Notes: generated by a model from the letters alone, not told the origin. A stretch of 56,598 nucleotides of DNA from an uncultured Alphaproteobacteria bacterium (GCA_949297145.1 CASFQO010000007.1:1-56598), one strand, 5' to 3'. Shown: positions 46,192 through 55,736, numbered from the stretch's first letter. Numbers and translations are program-made.

Positions 46192-47556
46192 ATGGCAAAA
46201 ATAGGATTCTGTGCAATTTCCGGCAGTGGCATGAGCGCCTTAGCTCAAATATCCAAATATCAGGGTAATGATGTCTATGGTTCAGATAGAAGCTTTGATC
46301 AAGGCAAAGACCAACAAAATAAACACGCTTTAGAAGAATTAGGCATAAAGATTTATCCGCAAGACGGTTCCATGCTAGATAAAGATTTCAGCGTATTATA
46401 TGCCTCCACAGCTGTTGAAGACACAATTCCGGATATTAAACGCGCCCATGAATTAAATATCCCCATAAAACGCCGCTCCGATTTATTAGCGGATATTTTT
46501 GCATCTTTCCCTAAAAGAATAGCTGTCGGTGGAACCAGCGGAAAATCCACCGTAACCGCCATGATTGGCTATATTTTAGATAAAGCCGGACGAAAACCAT
46601 TGGTCATAAACGGAGCTCTGCTGAAAAACTATGAAAATCAAAAAGGTATCCCCAATGTCATCTTAAATAAGGGAGATTACTGTGTTATAGAAGCAGATGA
46701 GAGCGACGGCTCCATAGAAAAATACACACCCAGTGTATCTGTTATTAACAATATCACCCTAGACCATAAGTCTATCACAGAATTGCAAGCCTTTTTCAAA
46801 AACTTCGCCCAAAAAGCTGAACTTGGCGCCGTTATCAACAAAGATTGCAAAAATAGCCAAGTATTACAAGATGCGAACAATCATGTTTTAAGTTTCAGCA
46901 TCAAAGACGCCACGGCAGATTTTTATGCCTCCAATATTACTCCGATAGCAGACGGAACAACTTACACCTATCAAAATAAGACCTATAAGTTAAATTTAAT
47001 CGGAGCCTTCAATGTGGCTAATGCGATGTGCGCAGCCGCTTGTTGCTCATTGCTGGGCATCAGCGGAAACAAATCTTGTAAAATTTTAGAAACATTTTTA
47101 GGCACCAAACGCCGCTTAGAAGTATTAGGCCAAACCCACCAAATAACCGTTATAGATGACTTTGCTCATAATCCAGACAAGGTAAATGCCTCCATATCTG
47201 CCTTAAAAAGCTATCCTGGACGTGTCATTGTCATGTTTCAACCCCACGGATTCTCGCCCATGAGATTAATGGGAAAAGGGATTATGGAAAGCTTTGCCAA
47301 ACACATGGATAAAGAAGATATACTTCTGGTACCGGAAATTTTCTTTGCCGGAGGCACCGTAAAACGCGACATTTCGTCCAAAGATTTGGTTGAATATGCA
47401 CAGTCCAAAGGTGTCAATGCCCATTACTTTGCCACCAGAGACGAGCTAAAAGAACACATTTTAAAAATAGCCCAACCGCAAGATAGAATTGTTCTCATGG
47501 GTGCAAGAGATAACACCATAACCACCATGGGTTATGAACTTTTGGAGAAGTTATAA
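46192..47556 (+). CDS. mpl: murein peptide ligase Mpl-like (Mur ligase)
   Basis: 454 residues, the length of Mpl. N-terminal Rossmann part GFCAISGSGMSALAQISKYQ, ATP loop GGTSGKST (113-120), EADESDGS, and the C-terminal domain DDFAHNPDKV with RPHGFSPxRL-like QPHGFSPMRL. Mpl joins recovered L-Ala-gamma-D-Glu-mDap tripeptide to UDP-MurNAc. MurC is the alternative, but ldcA, which makes that tripeptide from tetrapeptide, follows directly with overlapping stop and start, which favours recycling. Confidence 0.8.
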   Translation: MAKIGFCAISGSGMSALAQISKYQGNDVYGSDRSFDQGKDQQNKHALEELGIKIYPQDGSMLDKDFSVLYASTAVEDTIPDIKRAHELNIPIKRRSDLLADIFASFPKRIAVGGTSGKSTVTAMIGYILDKAGRKPLVINGALLKNYENQKGIPNVILNKGDYCVIEADESDGSIEKYTPSVSVINNITLDHKSITELQAFFKNFAQKAELGAVINKDCKNSQVLQDANNHVLSFSIKDATADFYASNITPIADGTTYTYQNKTYKLNLIGAFNVANAMCAAACCSLLGISGNKSCKILETFLGTKRRLEVLGQTHQITVIDDFAHNPDKVNASISALKSYPGRVIVMFQPHGFSPMRLMGKGIMESFAKHMDKEDILLVPEIFFAGGTVKRDISSKDLVEYAQSKGVNAHYFATRDELKEHILKIAQPQDRIVLMGARDNTITTMGYELLEKL

Positions 47557-48446
47557 TGAGTATCTTAAAAAAAGGAGACACAATCGGTTTTGCTGCCACC
47601 TCCTCCGGATTAGAAGGACGAGACCCAACACCTGCCATCAATTACTTTGAGAACGTCTTAAATCTAAAAGTAAAACAAGCACCCAACCTAAGCAAAGCCT
47701 ATAGGTATATGGCCGGCACCGATGAAGAACGAGCTCAAGCCCTTCTTGAGATGTATCAAGATAAAGAAATAAAAGCCATCTTTACCATCCGTGGAGCCGG
47801 AGGTTCTTCGCGAATGCTCTCATTACTCAACTATGACCTTATTAATCAAAACCCCAAACCTCTTTTCGGCTTAAGTGACGTGACAAGTGTTCAAAATGCC
47901 ATCATAGCAAAAACAAATAACGCTTGCTATACAGGGTTTCTCCCTTTATATAACATCAGCGACAACGGTATAAACGAAGAAATGGCTCATCATCTGAAAG
48001 CCACATTATTTGAAGACAAGCACGCTATCCAATCTGGAGAAGCCGTTATTGAAGGAGAAACTGAAGGCAACATCATCGGCGGATGCCTCCGCTCATTTTT
48101 ATACTTGGCGGGAACAAAATATATGCCTGATTTCAAAGATAAAATTTTACTATTGGAAGACAAAGGCGAAAAAACATTTAATGTAGACTTAATGTTTAAC
48201 CAGTTAAAACAACAAAAAAATTTTGATAAATTAAAAGGAATTATTTTAGGACAATTTACAAATTGCCCAATTGTTGACGATTTTGATGGAACAATAGAGG
48301 ATGACATCAACGATTTCATTAAAGACCTAAGAATCCCCGTTATCAAGAACTTCAATTATGGGCATATTCAAAATAGTCACATCATTCCGCTAGGGCTCCC
48401 CGTCAAACTTCGCGCAACAAATTATGTATGCTCTCTCACATGGTAA
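47556..48446 (+). CDS. ldcA: LD-carboxypeptidase (muramoyltetrapeptide carboxypeptidase)
   Basis: 296 residues, family S66. Nucleophile in GLSDVTSVQNAI, preceded by IRGAGGSSRML; the glutamate is in LLLLEDKGE and the histidine in NYGHIQNS, the expected Ser-Glu-His order. It removes the last D-Ala from murein tetrapeptides in the cytoplasm. Overlaps mpl by one base; they form a recycling pair. The 3' end overlaps the next gene, on the other strand, by 11 bases. Confidence 0.92.
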   Translation: MSILKKGDTIGFAATSSGLEGRDPTPAINYFENVLNLKVKQAPNLSKAYRYMAGTDEERAQALLEMYQDKEIKAIFTIRGAGGSSRMLSLLNYDLINQNPKPLFGLSDVTSVQNAIIAKTNNACYTGFLPLYNISDNGINEEMAHHLKATLFEDKHAIQSGEAVIEGETEGNIIGGCLRSFLYLAGTKYMPDFKDKILLLEDKGEKTFNVDLMFNQLKQQKNFDKLKGIILGQFTNCPIVDDFDGTIEDDINDFIKDLRIPVIKNFNYGHIQNSHIIPLGLPVKLRATNYVCSLTW

Positions 48447-49116
48447 AAAATTGAAGGCACTCCGCAACATAATGCATGCTTAACTTATAAACTGCCAGAC
48501 AATACCTCTGCACATTAACCCATCCGCCATTATTAAAAGCTAAAACAGCCGAGCACATAAACAAGTTAGCACCGGGCAAAAACAACCAACAAAAAGGAAA
48601 ACCAACCTCATGAAAGTCCGGCTGCTCGCCATGTATCTGCACCAAAATACTTTCCACATGATAGGCAAAAAAATACCCTAAAATGCAATTTACGATTAGC
48701 CCATCCGGTATTTTTTCAGAAAAGAACGTAATTCCCAGCATCATAAAAAACAAAAACAGCGGAAAGAAATAAGGAGATATGGTAATTAACCAATTCCCTT
48801 TTCCCTTAAAGCCCATAGCTCCGCCGGATTCGTCCATATTCAAATGAATATGAACCACTTTATGAAATGTCAAAAGCGCAAAAAAAGTATGTGTCAACTC
48901 GTGCGCCAAAATCTGCATCGAAACATTAGAGCGCGCAGAAGCAACAATTTTCAGAGCTAAATAAAGAAAAGCACCACCCAAGAAAGCAAAAAAGCGTAAA
49001 TTTCCCAGTTGTAAATAATGAAGAGCTTGCACCAATGCTGGCAAAGAAACCAGCATGAACAAAGCCACCGGCCATTTTAATAGTCCAAGAATAAGATCCA
49101 ACCATCGCGCTATCAT
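48436..49116 (-). CDS. M50-like membrane metalloprotease
   Basis: 226 residues, five or six hydrophobic segments. HELTH in ILAHELTHTFFALLT is an HExxH motif within a membrane helix, like site-2 proteases (M50B). The glycine-rich loop GGAMGFKGKGNWLITISPYF is also typical. It could cut a membrane protein, but the usual third ligand cannot be placed securely, so activity is uncertain. Confidence 0.75.
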   Translation of the reverse strand: MIARWLDLILGLLKWPVALFMLVSLPALVQALHYLQLGNLRFFAFLGGAFLYLALKIVASARSNVSMQILAHELTHTFFALLTFHKVVHIHLNMDESGGAMGFKGKGNWLITISPYFFPLFLFFMMLGITFFSEKIPDGLIVNCILGYFFAYHVESILVQIHGEQPDFHEVGFPFCWLFLPGANLFMCSAVLAFNNGGWVNVQRYCLAVYKLSMHYVAECLQFFTM

Positions 49117-49273
49117 ATTTCCCTCACAACAACTTTTCCCCTAGACTAAATATTTATGCCTATTTTTGCAAACAAAATTTTACCCCACTGGAAATATCGC
49201 CCACAAAGATTATATCAAAACCAAAATAAAAAGAAACCACTCATTTGTATTAACCCTAACGAAAGGAAAAAAC

Positions 49274-49615
49274 ATGCCAGAAAATAAGGAAGAAATAGAA
49301 GTGAAAGAATATAACAACTGTTGCTGCGAATGTTGCCATTGCAAAAGAATTTTTATGCACGCCGTTATTATATTGCTCGTTTTCATAGCCGGTATCATGG
49401 TTGGAAATTGCCGCCCTTGCTATTACCCAAGCAATTATTATGACGCTATGCAGCCCCAAAAACACCATAATCAGGCTAAACAACACAAAATGCACCGAGG
49501 CATGCATCAAATAAAACCGACGCCTGCTCAACCTATTTCATCAAATACACCTCAACAAATAATGTCCCCAACTCAAAGCGGAGATTTTATTATTGAAGTT
49601 GACCCAGGATACTAA
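49274..49615 (+). CDS. Cys-rich single-pass membrane protein
   Basis: 113 residues from ATG 49274 after GAAAGGA. The N-terminus has a Cys cluster (NNCCCECCHCKRIF) directly before a membrane segment (VIILLVFIAGIMVGNC). The rest is His/Gln/Pro-rich (QPQKHHNQAKQHKMHRGMHQ), probably metal-binding or disordered. Not recognised. Terminator follows. Confidence 0.65.
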   Translation: MPENKEEIEVKEYNNCCCECCHCKRIFMHAVIILLVFIAGIMVGNCRPCYYPSNYYDAMQPQKHHNQAKQHKMHRGMHQIKPTPAQPISSNTPQQIMSPTQSGDFIIEVDPGY

Positions 49616-49624
49616 ACAACAAAC

Positions 49625-49648
49625 AAAAGGCAGGACAACCTGCCTTTT
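49625..49648 (+). terminator. terminator after the Cys-rich gene
   Basis: AAAAGGCAGG/CCTGCCTTTT around ACAA, perfect. Confidence 0.9.
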
Positions 49649-49701
49649 ACTAACTTCAAAAATAGACATGAAATTTAAATAAAATTTATTACAAAAAAAT
49701 A

Positions 49702-49730
49702 TTGACAAAAACGAAGTTTTTTGCAATATT
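49702..49730 (+). promoter_or_regulatory. promoter of the acetyltransferase leader
   Basis: TTGACA (49702-49707), 17 bases, AATATT (49725-49730) with TGC in front as an extended -10. Confidence 0.5.
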
Positions 49731-49763
49731 AATTCAGAATTAACCAACTACAAATTAGCAAGA

Positions 49764-49820
49764 ATGATTGATTTAATAAAAATATCTCTGCGTCTGCGCA
49801 GACTGACATTGCGACGATGA
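49764..49820 (+). CDS. Arg/Leu-rich leader peptide (candidate attenuator)
   Basis: An 18-codon frame, MIDLIKISLRLRRLTLRR, with six Arg and five Leu codons, ATG 49764, stop 49818-49820. Its ribosome binding site is weak. Right after it come a nested hairpin and a terminator, then the acetyltransferase start. That is the layout of ribosome-mediated attenuation; the last codons fall in the 5' arm of the first hairpin, so a stalled ribosome would change folding. Confidence 0.45.
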   Translation: MIDLIKISLRLRRLTLRR

Positions 49821-49877
49821 CTTATCAACGCATCGATAAGTTAGTCGCAAGGTTTGAGTTTTCTCAAATCTTTTTTT
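49809..49877 (+). terminator. leader hairpins and terminator before the acetyltransferase
   Basis: TTGCGAC (49809-49815) pairs with GTCGCAA (49844-49850), and inside it ACTTATC (49820-49826) with GATAAGT (49835-49841). Then TTTGAG-TTTT-CTCAAA (49853-49868) is followed by TCTTTTTTT, an intrinsic terminator. CTCTGCGT (49786-49793) can also pair with ACGCAGAG (49898-49905), which contains the ribosome binding site of the next gene. Confidence 0.6.
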
Positions 49878-49912
49878 ATAGCAGATTTCACCCATAAACG
49901 CAGAGGATACCC

Positions 49913-50686
49913 ATGAATAAAAAACATTTAGTAGTCAAAAAACTTGATATTAACAATTTACCGGATGTTATGAAACTCCAAGAAAAAATCATCCAAGGTT
50001 TACATCCGGATGAACAACATTTTATTTTACACAGAACTGAAGAAGACTATATGAAATCTCTAAACGGCAAAAGTTCCAATATGCTGGGCGTTTTTGACGA
50101 AGACACCTTAATTGCACAAACCGTATATTGTATGCCGCAAAATAACGAAAACAGAGATATGCCGGAGTTCAAACCGGAAATAGAAAACAAAGACCTCGTG
50201 CTGTATGAAGCCATTTTAGTAGATCCGGCTTATAGAGGTTCAAGCCTCATGAAAAAGATGTTGGAATACATAGAAAATCATGCGATTGATAACGGCAGAA
50301 CACACTCCATCATTCAAATTGCCGTAGATAATCCTGCAAGTTGGATAAATGCACTGCACCATGGTATGTCTATCACCAAAGTAGATTTAGATCCAAGCGA
50401 TGGGGTAAAAGTTATCTATCTTGAAAAGAAAATCACCCACAAACCAAATAGTGAAAATGAGATTTCACAATCATCCAATAGCTACAGTATGTATTTGGGA
50501 GATAATATTCACACCAAAATTCCGACGTTATTCAATAAAATGCAGTACCTTATTCAAAAGGGTTACCATGGCACAAGCTTGAATAAAGAAACAAAATGCC
50601 TCATTTGGGAAAAACAAGGCAGCAACAGAAGTAATGTTCTGGATTTCAATTTATTCTGGCAAAATAAAAAAGTTAGCTCTTTATAA
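49913..50686 (+). CDS. GNAT family acetyltransferase
   Basis: 257 residues. Acetyl-CoA motif VDPAYRGSSLMKKMLEYIEN and NPASWINALHHGMSITKV identify GNAT; a C-terminal extension of about 100 residues has no recognised domain. ATG after GAGGA. Its message starts about 180 bases upstream behind a leader peptide and terminator, so expression probably depends on charged Arg- or Leu-tRNA, or on ribosome speed. That suggests a link to amino-acid status, but the substrate is unknown. Confidence 0.85.
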   Translation: MNKKHLVVKKLDINNLPDVMKLQEKIIQGLHPDEQHFILHRTEEDYMKSLNGKSSNMLGVFDEDTLIAQTVYCMPQNNENRDMPEFKPEIENKDLVLYEAILVDPAYRGSSLMKKMLEYIENHAIDNGRTHSIIQIAVDNPASWINALHHGMSITKVDLDPSDGVKVIYLEKKITHKPNSENEISQSSNSYSMYLGDNIHTKIPTLFNKMQYLIQKGYHGTSLNKETKCLIWEKQGSNRSNVLDFNLFWQNKKVSSL

Positions 50687-50700
50687 AAGAGCTATTTTTT
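50674..50700 (+). terminator. terminator of the GNAT gene
   Basis: TAGCTCTTT/AAAGAGCTA with TATA loop and TTTTTT; the stem starts within the last codons. Confidence 0.8.
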
Positions 50701-51543
50701 TGCTTTCCCCAAGTAATACCATTCCGTATGAACAGGCGCCTGCAAATTTGGTAACAGAATATAACCGTCAAATGGGGCAAATAAACTTTCTCCGTCATCA
50801 TAACGAGCAATTTCTTCACCTTGAGCAATAGGATCCAAATGTTTATAATTACGACAAAGTCTTCCTTCTCTGGTTTTTAAAACATAACTATCCATTTGAA
50901 TATGCTTTTTAGGATGAAAAGAAGGCATCGGCACATCAATCATTTCAAGCGCAGCTAACGTATTAACAATAGCCCGATAAGCCAACTCAATAGCTTCCGG
51001 AGCTTTATGATACCCACATTCAAGTGTTGTTGCCGTATTGCCATAGGCATGAGCACAATGCTCTGTTGAAAAATCTTGAATAGCATCTTGCTTGCTATAA
51101 ATTTCCGGCCACCCCTCCAACACAAAATCAACATCTAACGCGTCTATCAATTTTCGATTATATTCATCGGGATAATCACAAAAAGCAAACGGCACATCTC
51201 CGACGCAATGTGTAGAGTGTAAATCCAACGTAACTCTGTGGCTTTGGATTAAAGGACAAATTTCATTAGCCAATTTTTGCTCATAGGTACAAGGATTTTC
51301 ATGCATCACCATAACACGATTGAGGTTTTCATCAATACTGCGCACATCTTTCTTATACGCCTCCGGATTACAAATCGGCACCAAAGTTAAGCGCCCTTTT
51401 TGTAACTGCAGCTTTCCCTCATTTAGCTCCTTTATAATTTTAAGACTGGCGTTTGTCCCTGCCGTTTCGTTTCCATGTACAGCCGCCAAAATCAACAAAT
51501 TAAGACCGGCTTTACCAGAATCAAACTCATATTTGGTAATCAT
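50692..51543 (-). CDS. AstE/AspA-family deacylase
   Basis: 283 residues. Zinc ligands in VHGNETAG (His-Glu) and TLDLHSTHCVGD (His), with ECGYH as the catalytic Glu region. The family includes succinylglutamate desuccinylase and aspartoacylase, which split N-acyl amino acids. Preceded, with a 4-base overlap, by a small gene, in a two-gene operon. Which N-acyl substrate it uses cannot be told. Confidence 0.83.
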   Translation of the reverse strand: MITKYEFDSGKAGLNLLILAAVHGNETAGTNASLKIIKELNEGKLQLQKGRLTLVPICNPEAYKKDVRSIDENLNRVMVMHENPCTYEQKLANEICPLIQSHRVTLDLHSTHCVGDVPFAFCDYPDEYNRKLIDALDVDFVLEGWPEIYSKQDAIQDFSTEHCAHAYGNTATTLECGYHKAPEAIELAYRAIVNTLAALEMIDVPMPSFHPKKHIQMDSYVLKTREGRLCRNYKHLDPIAQGEEIARYDDGESLFAPFDGYILLPNLQAPVHTEWYYLGKAKK

Positions 51544-51899
51544 GCAATTTTTTCCTCTCCCAAAACTTCAATAAATTTTTTATATCTCTCCGCAAACTTA
51601 TTTTCATATTTACAGGCAATTTCCACTAACGATTTTTGCTCTTTAAAACGATTAATCAACGTATCATCTGTTTTAACGGTAAGAGTTTCCGTTGCCTCAT
51701 CATAATCAAGATACAGTCTGATTAACTGAGCATGAAGATAATACCCCATAATTTCATCATAATACATTTTCGGCAATTTAAAACGCACGACAAGTTGCGT
51801 TGTTTCATTATTCAAACACCGAGCCACCGTAGACTGACGAATAAACTCCATAATCAAAATCGGAGAAAAAGGCACCTCAGTTTCATCTGTATCAGCCAT
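51540..51899 (-). CDS. hypothetical protein in operon with the deacylase
   Basis: 119 residues, no family recognised. Soluble, acidic, mixed alpha/beta (LYLDYDEATETLTVKTDD). It ends with a 4-base overlap on the AstE/AspA-like gene, so the two are probably made together. Confidence 0.65.
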   Translation of the reverse strand: MADTDETEVPFSPILIMEFIRQSTVARCLNNETTQLVVRFKLPKMYYDEIMGYYLHAQLIRLYLDYDEATETLTVKTDDTLINRFKEQKSLVEIACKYENKFAERYKKFIEVLGEEKIA

Positions 51900-52115
51900 A
51901 ATATCCTATCCACATCAAAAATTCCGTTTATAAAGCGTATAATATCCTCATAACTCCAGTTTACAAGCAAAAACATAGATTTTCACTTAAAACTTTCCGC
52001 ATACAACTGCAAAAATAAAATATTTTCTGTTTATATCTTCTGTTTAAGATTATCAAACAAACAAAATCTCCCCTTATACTAATCAAAACAAGGGGTTCAC
52101 AGGAGAATTATTAAA
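51900..52115. other. gene-free stretch between divergent genes
   Basis: Divergent promoter region for the hypothetical-deacylase operon and the NSS transporter. A/T-rich; no structured RNA or repeat recognised. Confidence 0.4.
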
Positions 52116-53531
52116 ATGAAAAAAGAAAACTTCAACACCAGATGGGGATTTATATTAGCGGCAGCGGGATCAGCCATCGGCTTAGGTAACATCTGGCGTT
52201 TTCCTTATTTAGTTGGTCAATATGGCGGCTTAAGCTTCATCATATTATACTTTTTAATCATTTTACTCATCTGCAACCCCCTCATGGTTTCGGAAATAGC
52301 TCTGGGCAGAACCTCAAAAAGCAATTTTGTAGATGCCTATAAGATTATTGGTGAAAAAATAGGCATGAAACACCTAAAAATATGGTCATTTTTCGGCGGA
52401 TGGACTGCGTTCATAGGTGTAACCATGATTATTTCATTTTATTTTCTAGTTGCAGGCTGGGTTTTGTTCTATTTACTGGAATCTCTAACTGGTAATTTAA
52501 TTCACACTGCACCAGAAAATCTACCTGCCGAATTTGAAGCCCTAAGCCAAAATTTCTCCACTCAATACACTTGCGGACTGATTTTTCTATTCATCACTGC
52601 CATGATAGTTATAGCCGGAGTAAAACAAGGTATCGAAAAGTCTGGACTAATTTTAATGCCGCTTCTTTTTCTCATTTTCATCATTTTATCCATACAATCC
52701 ATCTTTCTTGACGGCGCTTCGGACGGTGTAAAATTTCTACTAACTCCTGATATAAAATATTTAGGATTCACAGAAACAGGTTTCAAATGGAGTGTATTGT
52801 TTGAAACATTTCTGGCAGCACTCGGCCAAGCCTTTTTATCTCTATCCCTCGGATTTGGAATTTTATTGGTCTATGGCTCATACTTATCACCCAAAGAAAA
52901 CTTATTTCAATCCGTCCGCAATATTGAAGTTTTTGATACTCTAGCTGCCGTTTTAAGCGCAGTCATAATAATTCCGGCTGTTTTTGCCGTAGGTTTACCG
53001 CCATCATCCGGTCCGGGATTAACATTTATTTCTCTTCCTGTTGTTTTCCAACAATTATCCGGAGGGCAATTCTGGGCCATTGCCTTTTATCTGCTTTTAA
53101 CATTAGCAACCATAACTTCAACCATTTCCATTTTTGAAGCCCTGACAAATTTATTTATGGATAAATTAAAGCTCCAACGTTTCAACGCCGTATTATTGGT
53201 TATGCTGATTTCGGGGCTCGGATTCACGGCAGTAACAATGTCATATTCAGGCATTTGGGATATTAAAATTCTGGGACGCAATATTTTTGAACTCTTTGAC
53301 TGGCTATCATCAACCTTCACCGCCGCCATTGTCTCCATGACAATAGCTCTATTCGTAGGTTACTCTGCAATGAAAACCATCATCCACAACATTCGTCGCT
53401 CGGCAACCGTTACTTCGGCCTTCACGCGTTATTTTCTGATAACTCTACGTGTTTTTGCACCATTAAGTATTGGATTGCTGCTTATTTTAGCCATCGGCAA
53501 CACCTTAAGTGTTTACTTATTTCAAAACTAA
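52116..53531 (+). CDS. sodium-dependent transporter, NSS family
   Basis: 471 residues, 11 or 12 membrane helices. WGFILAAAGSAIGLGNIWRF then PYL in helix 1 is the NSS (LeuT-like) signature, including Na+ and substrate-binding backbone positions. NSS members take up amino acids, neurotransmitter-like amines or tryptophan with Na+. Exact substrate unknown. ATG after AGGAGAA. Confidence 0.93.
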   Translation: MKKENFNTRWGFILAAAGSAIGLGNIWRFPYLVGQYGGLSFIILYFLIILLICNPLMVSEIALGRTSKSNFVDAYKIIGEKIGMKHLKIWSFFGGWTAFIGVTMIISFYFLVAGWVLFYLLESLTGNLIHTAPENLPAEFEALSQNFSTQYTCGLIFLFITAMIVIAGVKQGIEKSGLILMPLLFLIFIILSIQSIFLDGASDGVKFLLTPDIKYLGFTETGFKWSVLFETFLAALGQAFLSLSLGFGILLVYGSYLSPKENLFQSVRNIEVFDTLAAVLSAVIIIPAVFAVGLPPSSGPGLTFISLPVVFQQLSGGQFWAIAFYLLLTLATITSTISIFEALTNLFMDKLKLQRFNAVLLVMLISGLGFTAVTMSYSGIWDIKILGRNIFELFDWLSSTFTAAIVSMTIALFVGYSAMKTIIHNIRRSATVTSAFTRYFLITLRVFAPLSIGLLLILAIGNTLSVYLFQN

Positions 53532-53534
53532 AAA

Positions 53535-53558
53535 AGGAGCTATATCCTTATAGCTCCT
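53535..53558. terminator. bidirectional hairpin between NSS gene and trpS
   Basis: AGGAGCTATA/TATAGCTCCT around TCCT, perfect 10 bp; T-runs are modest. Confidence 0.65.
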
Positions 53559-53583
53559 CACTTTAAAAATAAGATTGATAAAC

Positions 53584-54642
53584 TTATTTACCAAAACCAC
53601 CGTCTTTAAAGTAATTAATGCCCATAGCCGTTTTAACTTCACTTAAAGTTTGTGCAGCAACTTCTCTTGCTTTAATACTTCCTTGATGCAACATATCAAA
53701 AATCTGCGGCAAGTCTTGAGCCAAAAGCTCTCTTCTTTCACGAATAGGCTTCAATTCGGCTTGTAAAACTTCATTCAAGAACTTTTTAACCACACCATCA
53801 CCCAAACCACCGCGACGATAATGCTCTTTCATTTCATCCAAGTTTTGATATGCCGGTAAAAATTCTTGGAAATACTCATCTTTACAAAAAGCATCCAAAT
53901 AAATAAAGACCGGATTATTTTCGGTATGTCCCGGATCTTCCACATGCAGATGCGTCGGATCGGTAAACATACTCTGAACTTTTTTCTTAATATCATTTGA
54001 AGAATCAGACAAATAAATGCAATTTCCGATAGATTTACTCATTTTAGCCGCACCATCAATCCCCGGCAACCGAGAGCATACGGAATTTTCCGGCAAAACA
54101 GCGGTTGGTTCAACCAAAACCGGTTTATATTGAGTATTAAACGAACGAACAATTTCACGAGTTTGCTCAATCATAGGCAGTTGGTCTTCTCCCACCGGAA
54201 CAATATTCGCCTTAAAAGCGGTAATATCTGCCGCCTGACTAATCGGATATGTAAAAAAGCCAACTGGAATACTTTGCTTGAACCCTCTTAATTGAATTTC
54301 ATTTTTAACAGTTGGATTCCTCTGCAATCTGGAAACAGTCACCAAATTCATATAATAAAAAGACAATTCACACAGTTCCGGAATTTGCGATTGAATAAAG
54401 ATTGTAGACTTTTTCGGGTCCAAACCGCACGCCAAATAATCCAACGCCACTTCAGAAATATTATTTCTAACCTTATTGATATTATCGGCATTATCGGTTA
54501 AAGCCTGTGCATCAGCAATCATAATATAGATATTATGATATTTACCGCTATTTTGCAATTCAACACGACGTTTCAAAGATCCAACGTAGTGCCCCAAATG
54601 TAATTTACCAGTCGGGCGATCCCCCGTTAAAATAACATCCAT
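53584..54642 (-). CDS. trpS: tryptophanyl-tRNA synthetase
   Basis: 352 residues from ATG 54642 with AAAGGAA upstream; the frame continues 25 codons further without a signal. [20 protein letters not shown] contains the HIGH-like motif, and [11 protein letters not shown] the KMSKS loop. Class I enzyme that charges tRNA-Trp (its substrate gene is at the left end of this window). Single gene, no sign of a T-box or trp attenuator ahead of it. Confidence 0.97.
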   Translation of the reverse strand: MDVILTGDRPTGKLHLGHYVGSLKRRVELQNSGKYHNIYIMIADAQALTDNADNINKVRNNISEVALDYLACGLDPKKSTIFIQSQIPELCELSFYYMNLVTVSRLQRNPTVKNEIQLRGFKQSIPVGFFTYPISQAADITAFKANIVPVGEDQLPMIEQTREIVRSFNTQYKPVLVEPTAVLPENSVCSRLPGIDGAAKMSKSIGNCIYLSDSSNDIKKKVQSMFTDPTHLHVEDPGHTENNPVFIYLDAFCKDEYFQEFLPAYQNLDEMKEHYRRGGLGDGVVKKFLNEVLQAELKPIRERRELLAQDLPQIFDMLHQGSIKAREVAAQTLSEVKTAMGINYFKDGGFGK

Positions 54643-54897
54643 TTCAAATTCCTTTCGTTTTGGCGCCACGCTACCACAGAGAAGCAACGTTGTCAATACA
54701 GTTAAACCTGTGCACAACTATACAGGTAATAACAACGAGATCAAACTGCTTATAAAGGCATACAAACTAATTTCACCCTACTATGGTAAAAAAACAACCT
54801 AGCATTAAGATTTTCAGAAGAAATAAGCCCTCTGTATCTTAACAAAAAAAGCGGCAAGTCTAATACTTGCCACTTCTGATAATTTTTTCGAAAAGAA
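54643..54897. other. gene-free stretch between trpS and a hypothetical gene
   Basis: A/T-rich. CGGCAAGTCTAATACTTGCCACTT near 54851-54875 holds a GGCAAGT/ACTTGCC hairpin that may end the hypothetical gene on the minus strand. Nothing else seen. Confidence 0.4.
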
Positions 54898-55521
54898 TTA
54901 AGAATAAAAAGCAATGTCTTTATCTAACTCTTCAAATGAAATTTTTCGATTATAGGTTTCAAGAGTATGAAAATTACTGTCGCACAACTGATAAGCATAT
55001 AAATCTCTATCATTTACCATATGAAAAAGTAGTCTCAAACAGCGATTAACCTTACAAGAACAGATACCTCCCAAAGGTTCTTCCTCTATGATTGACGGAT
55101 GAACATAGCCATATACACAACTTGCATTGCCATATCCAATTCTCACAAAATAGCCATGATAAAACCAAACGTTACCATCGCCCCTATCATAAATTTCCGT
55201 TCCATCAATAAACCTTTCCAGAGAATGTGTCTTAAGATCCCTATCGTCAATTATCTCACCCAGTAACTTTTCAAAAAAACGAATAGCATTTTCACGAAAC
55301 AAAATATTCCGCGTTTCACCAAGTTCCAAAAAGTCATATGAAACCACCGGACATCGCTTAAACTGTCTTCTATTATTATATAAATCTAGACGTTTTTGCA
55401 TTTCCGCATGATAAGAGGCTACACGACTTTTCATTTGTTCCATTGTTTCTGGTTTTAGCTTCTTGAACAGGCTAAAAATTCCCACTAACAACAGAACAAC
55501 ACAAAAATAAAAATAAAACAT
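54898..55521 (-). CDS. hypothetical protein with one membrane anchor
   Basis: 207 residues. The first 20 (FYFYFCVVLLLVGIFSLFKK) are a membrane anchor or uncleaved signal. A coiled-coil-like stretch follows, then a domain with EIYDRGDGNVWFYHGYFVRI and a Cys pair (GGICSCKVNRC). Family not recognised. A consensus promoter lies 77 bases upstream. Confidence 0.65.
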   Translation of the reverse strand: MFYFYFCVVLLLVGIFSLFKKLKPETMEQMKSRVASYHAEMQKRLDLYNNRRQFKRCPVVSYDFLELGETRNILFRENAIRFFEKLLGEIIDDRDLKTHSLERFIDGTEIYDRGDGNVWFYHGYFVRIGYGNASCVYGYVHPSIIEEEPLGGICSCKVNRCLRLLFHMVNDRDLYAYQLCDSNFHTLETYNRKISFEELDKDIAFYS

Positions 55522-55597
55522 ATAACACCGGAATATTTTCTGAGGCTTTTATGACCGGATCCTCAAGGTTTAACAAAATAATAAGAAATCAAACCGA

Positions 55598-55625
55598 TTA
55601 TAAAAAAAAATACTTTTTTTGTCAA
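55598..55625 (-). promoter_or_regulatory. near-consensus promoter of the hypothetical gene
   Basis: Minus strand TTGACA (55625-55620), 16 bases, TATAAT (55603-55598). Both hexamers are perfect. Confidence 0.7.
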
Positions 55626-55736
55626 TATTTTTCAATTTCACCTTTCGAACAACAAAGCACTTGCCTTTTTCGCCACAAAATCCTATAAAGAAATTCTAAA
55701 ATTAACAATTATGTCCAACAATTAAATTCAACTATT

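Noticed and set aside
54643-54720. T-box or trp attenuator before trpS
   Set aside because: No T-box consensus, no leader peptide with Trp codons and no terminator in the 5' region.
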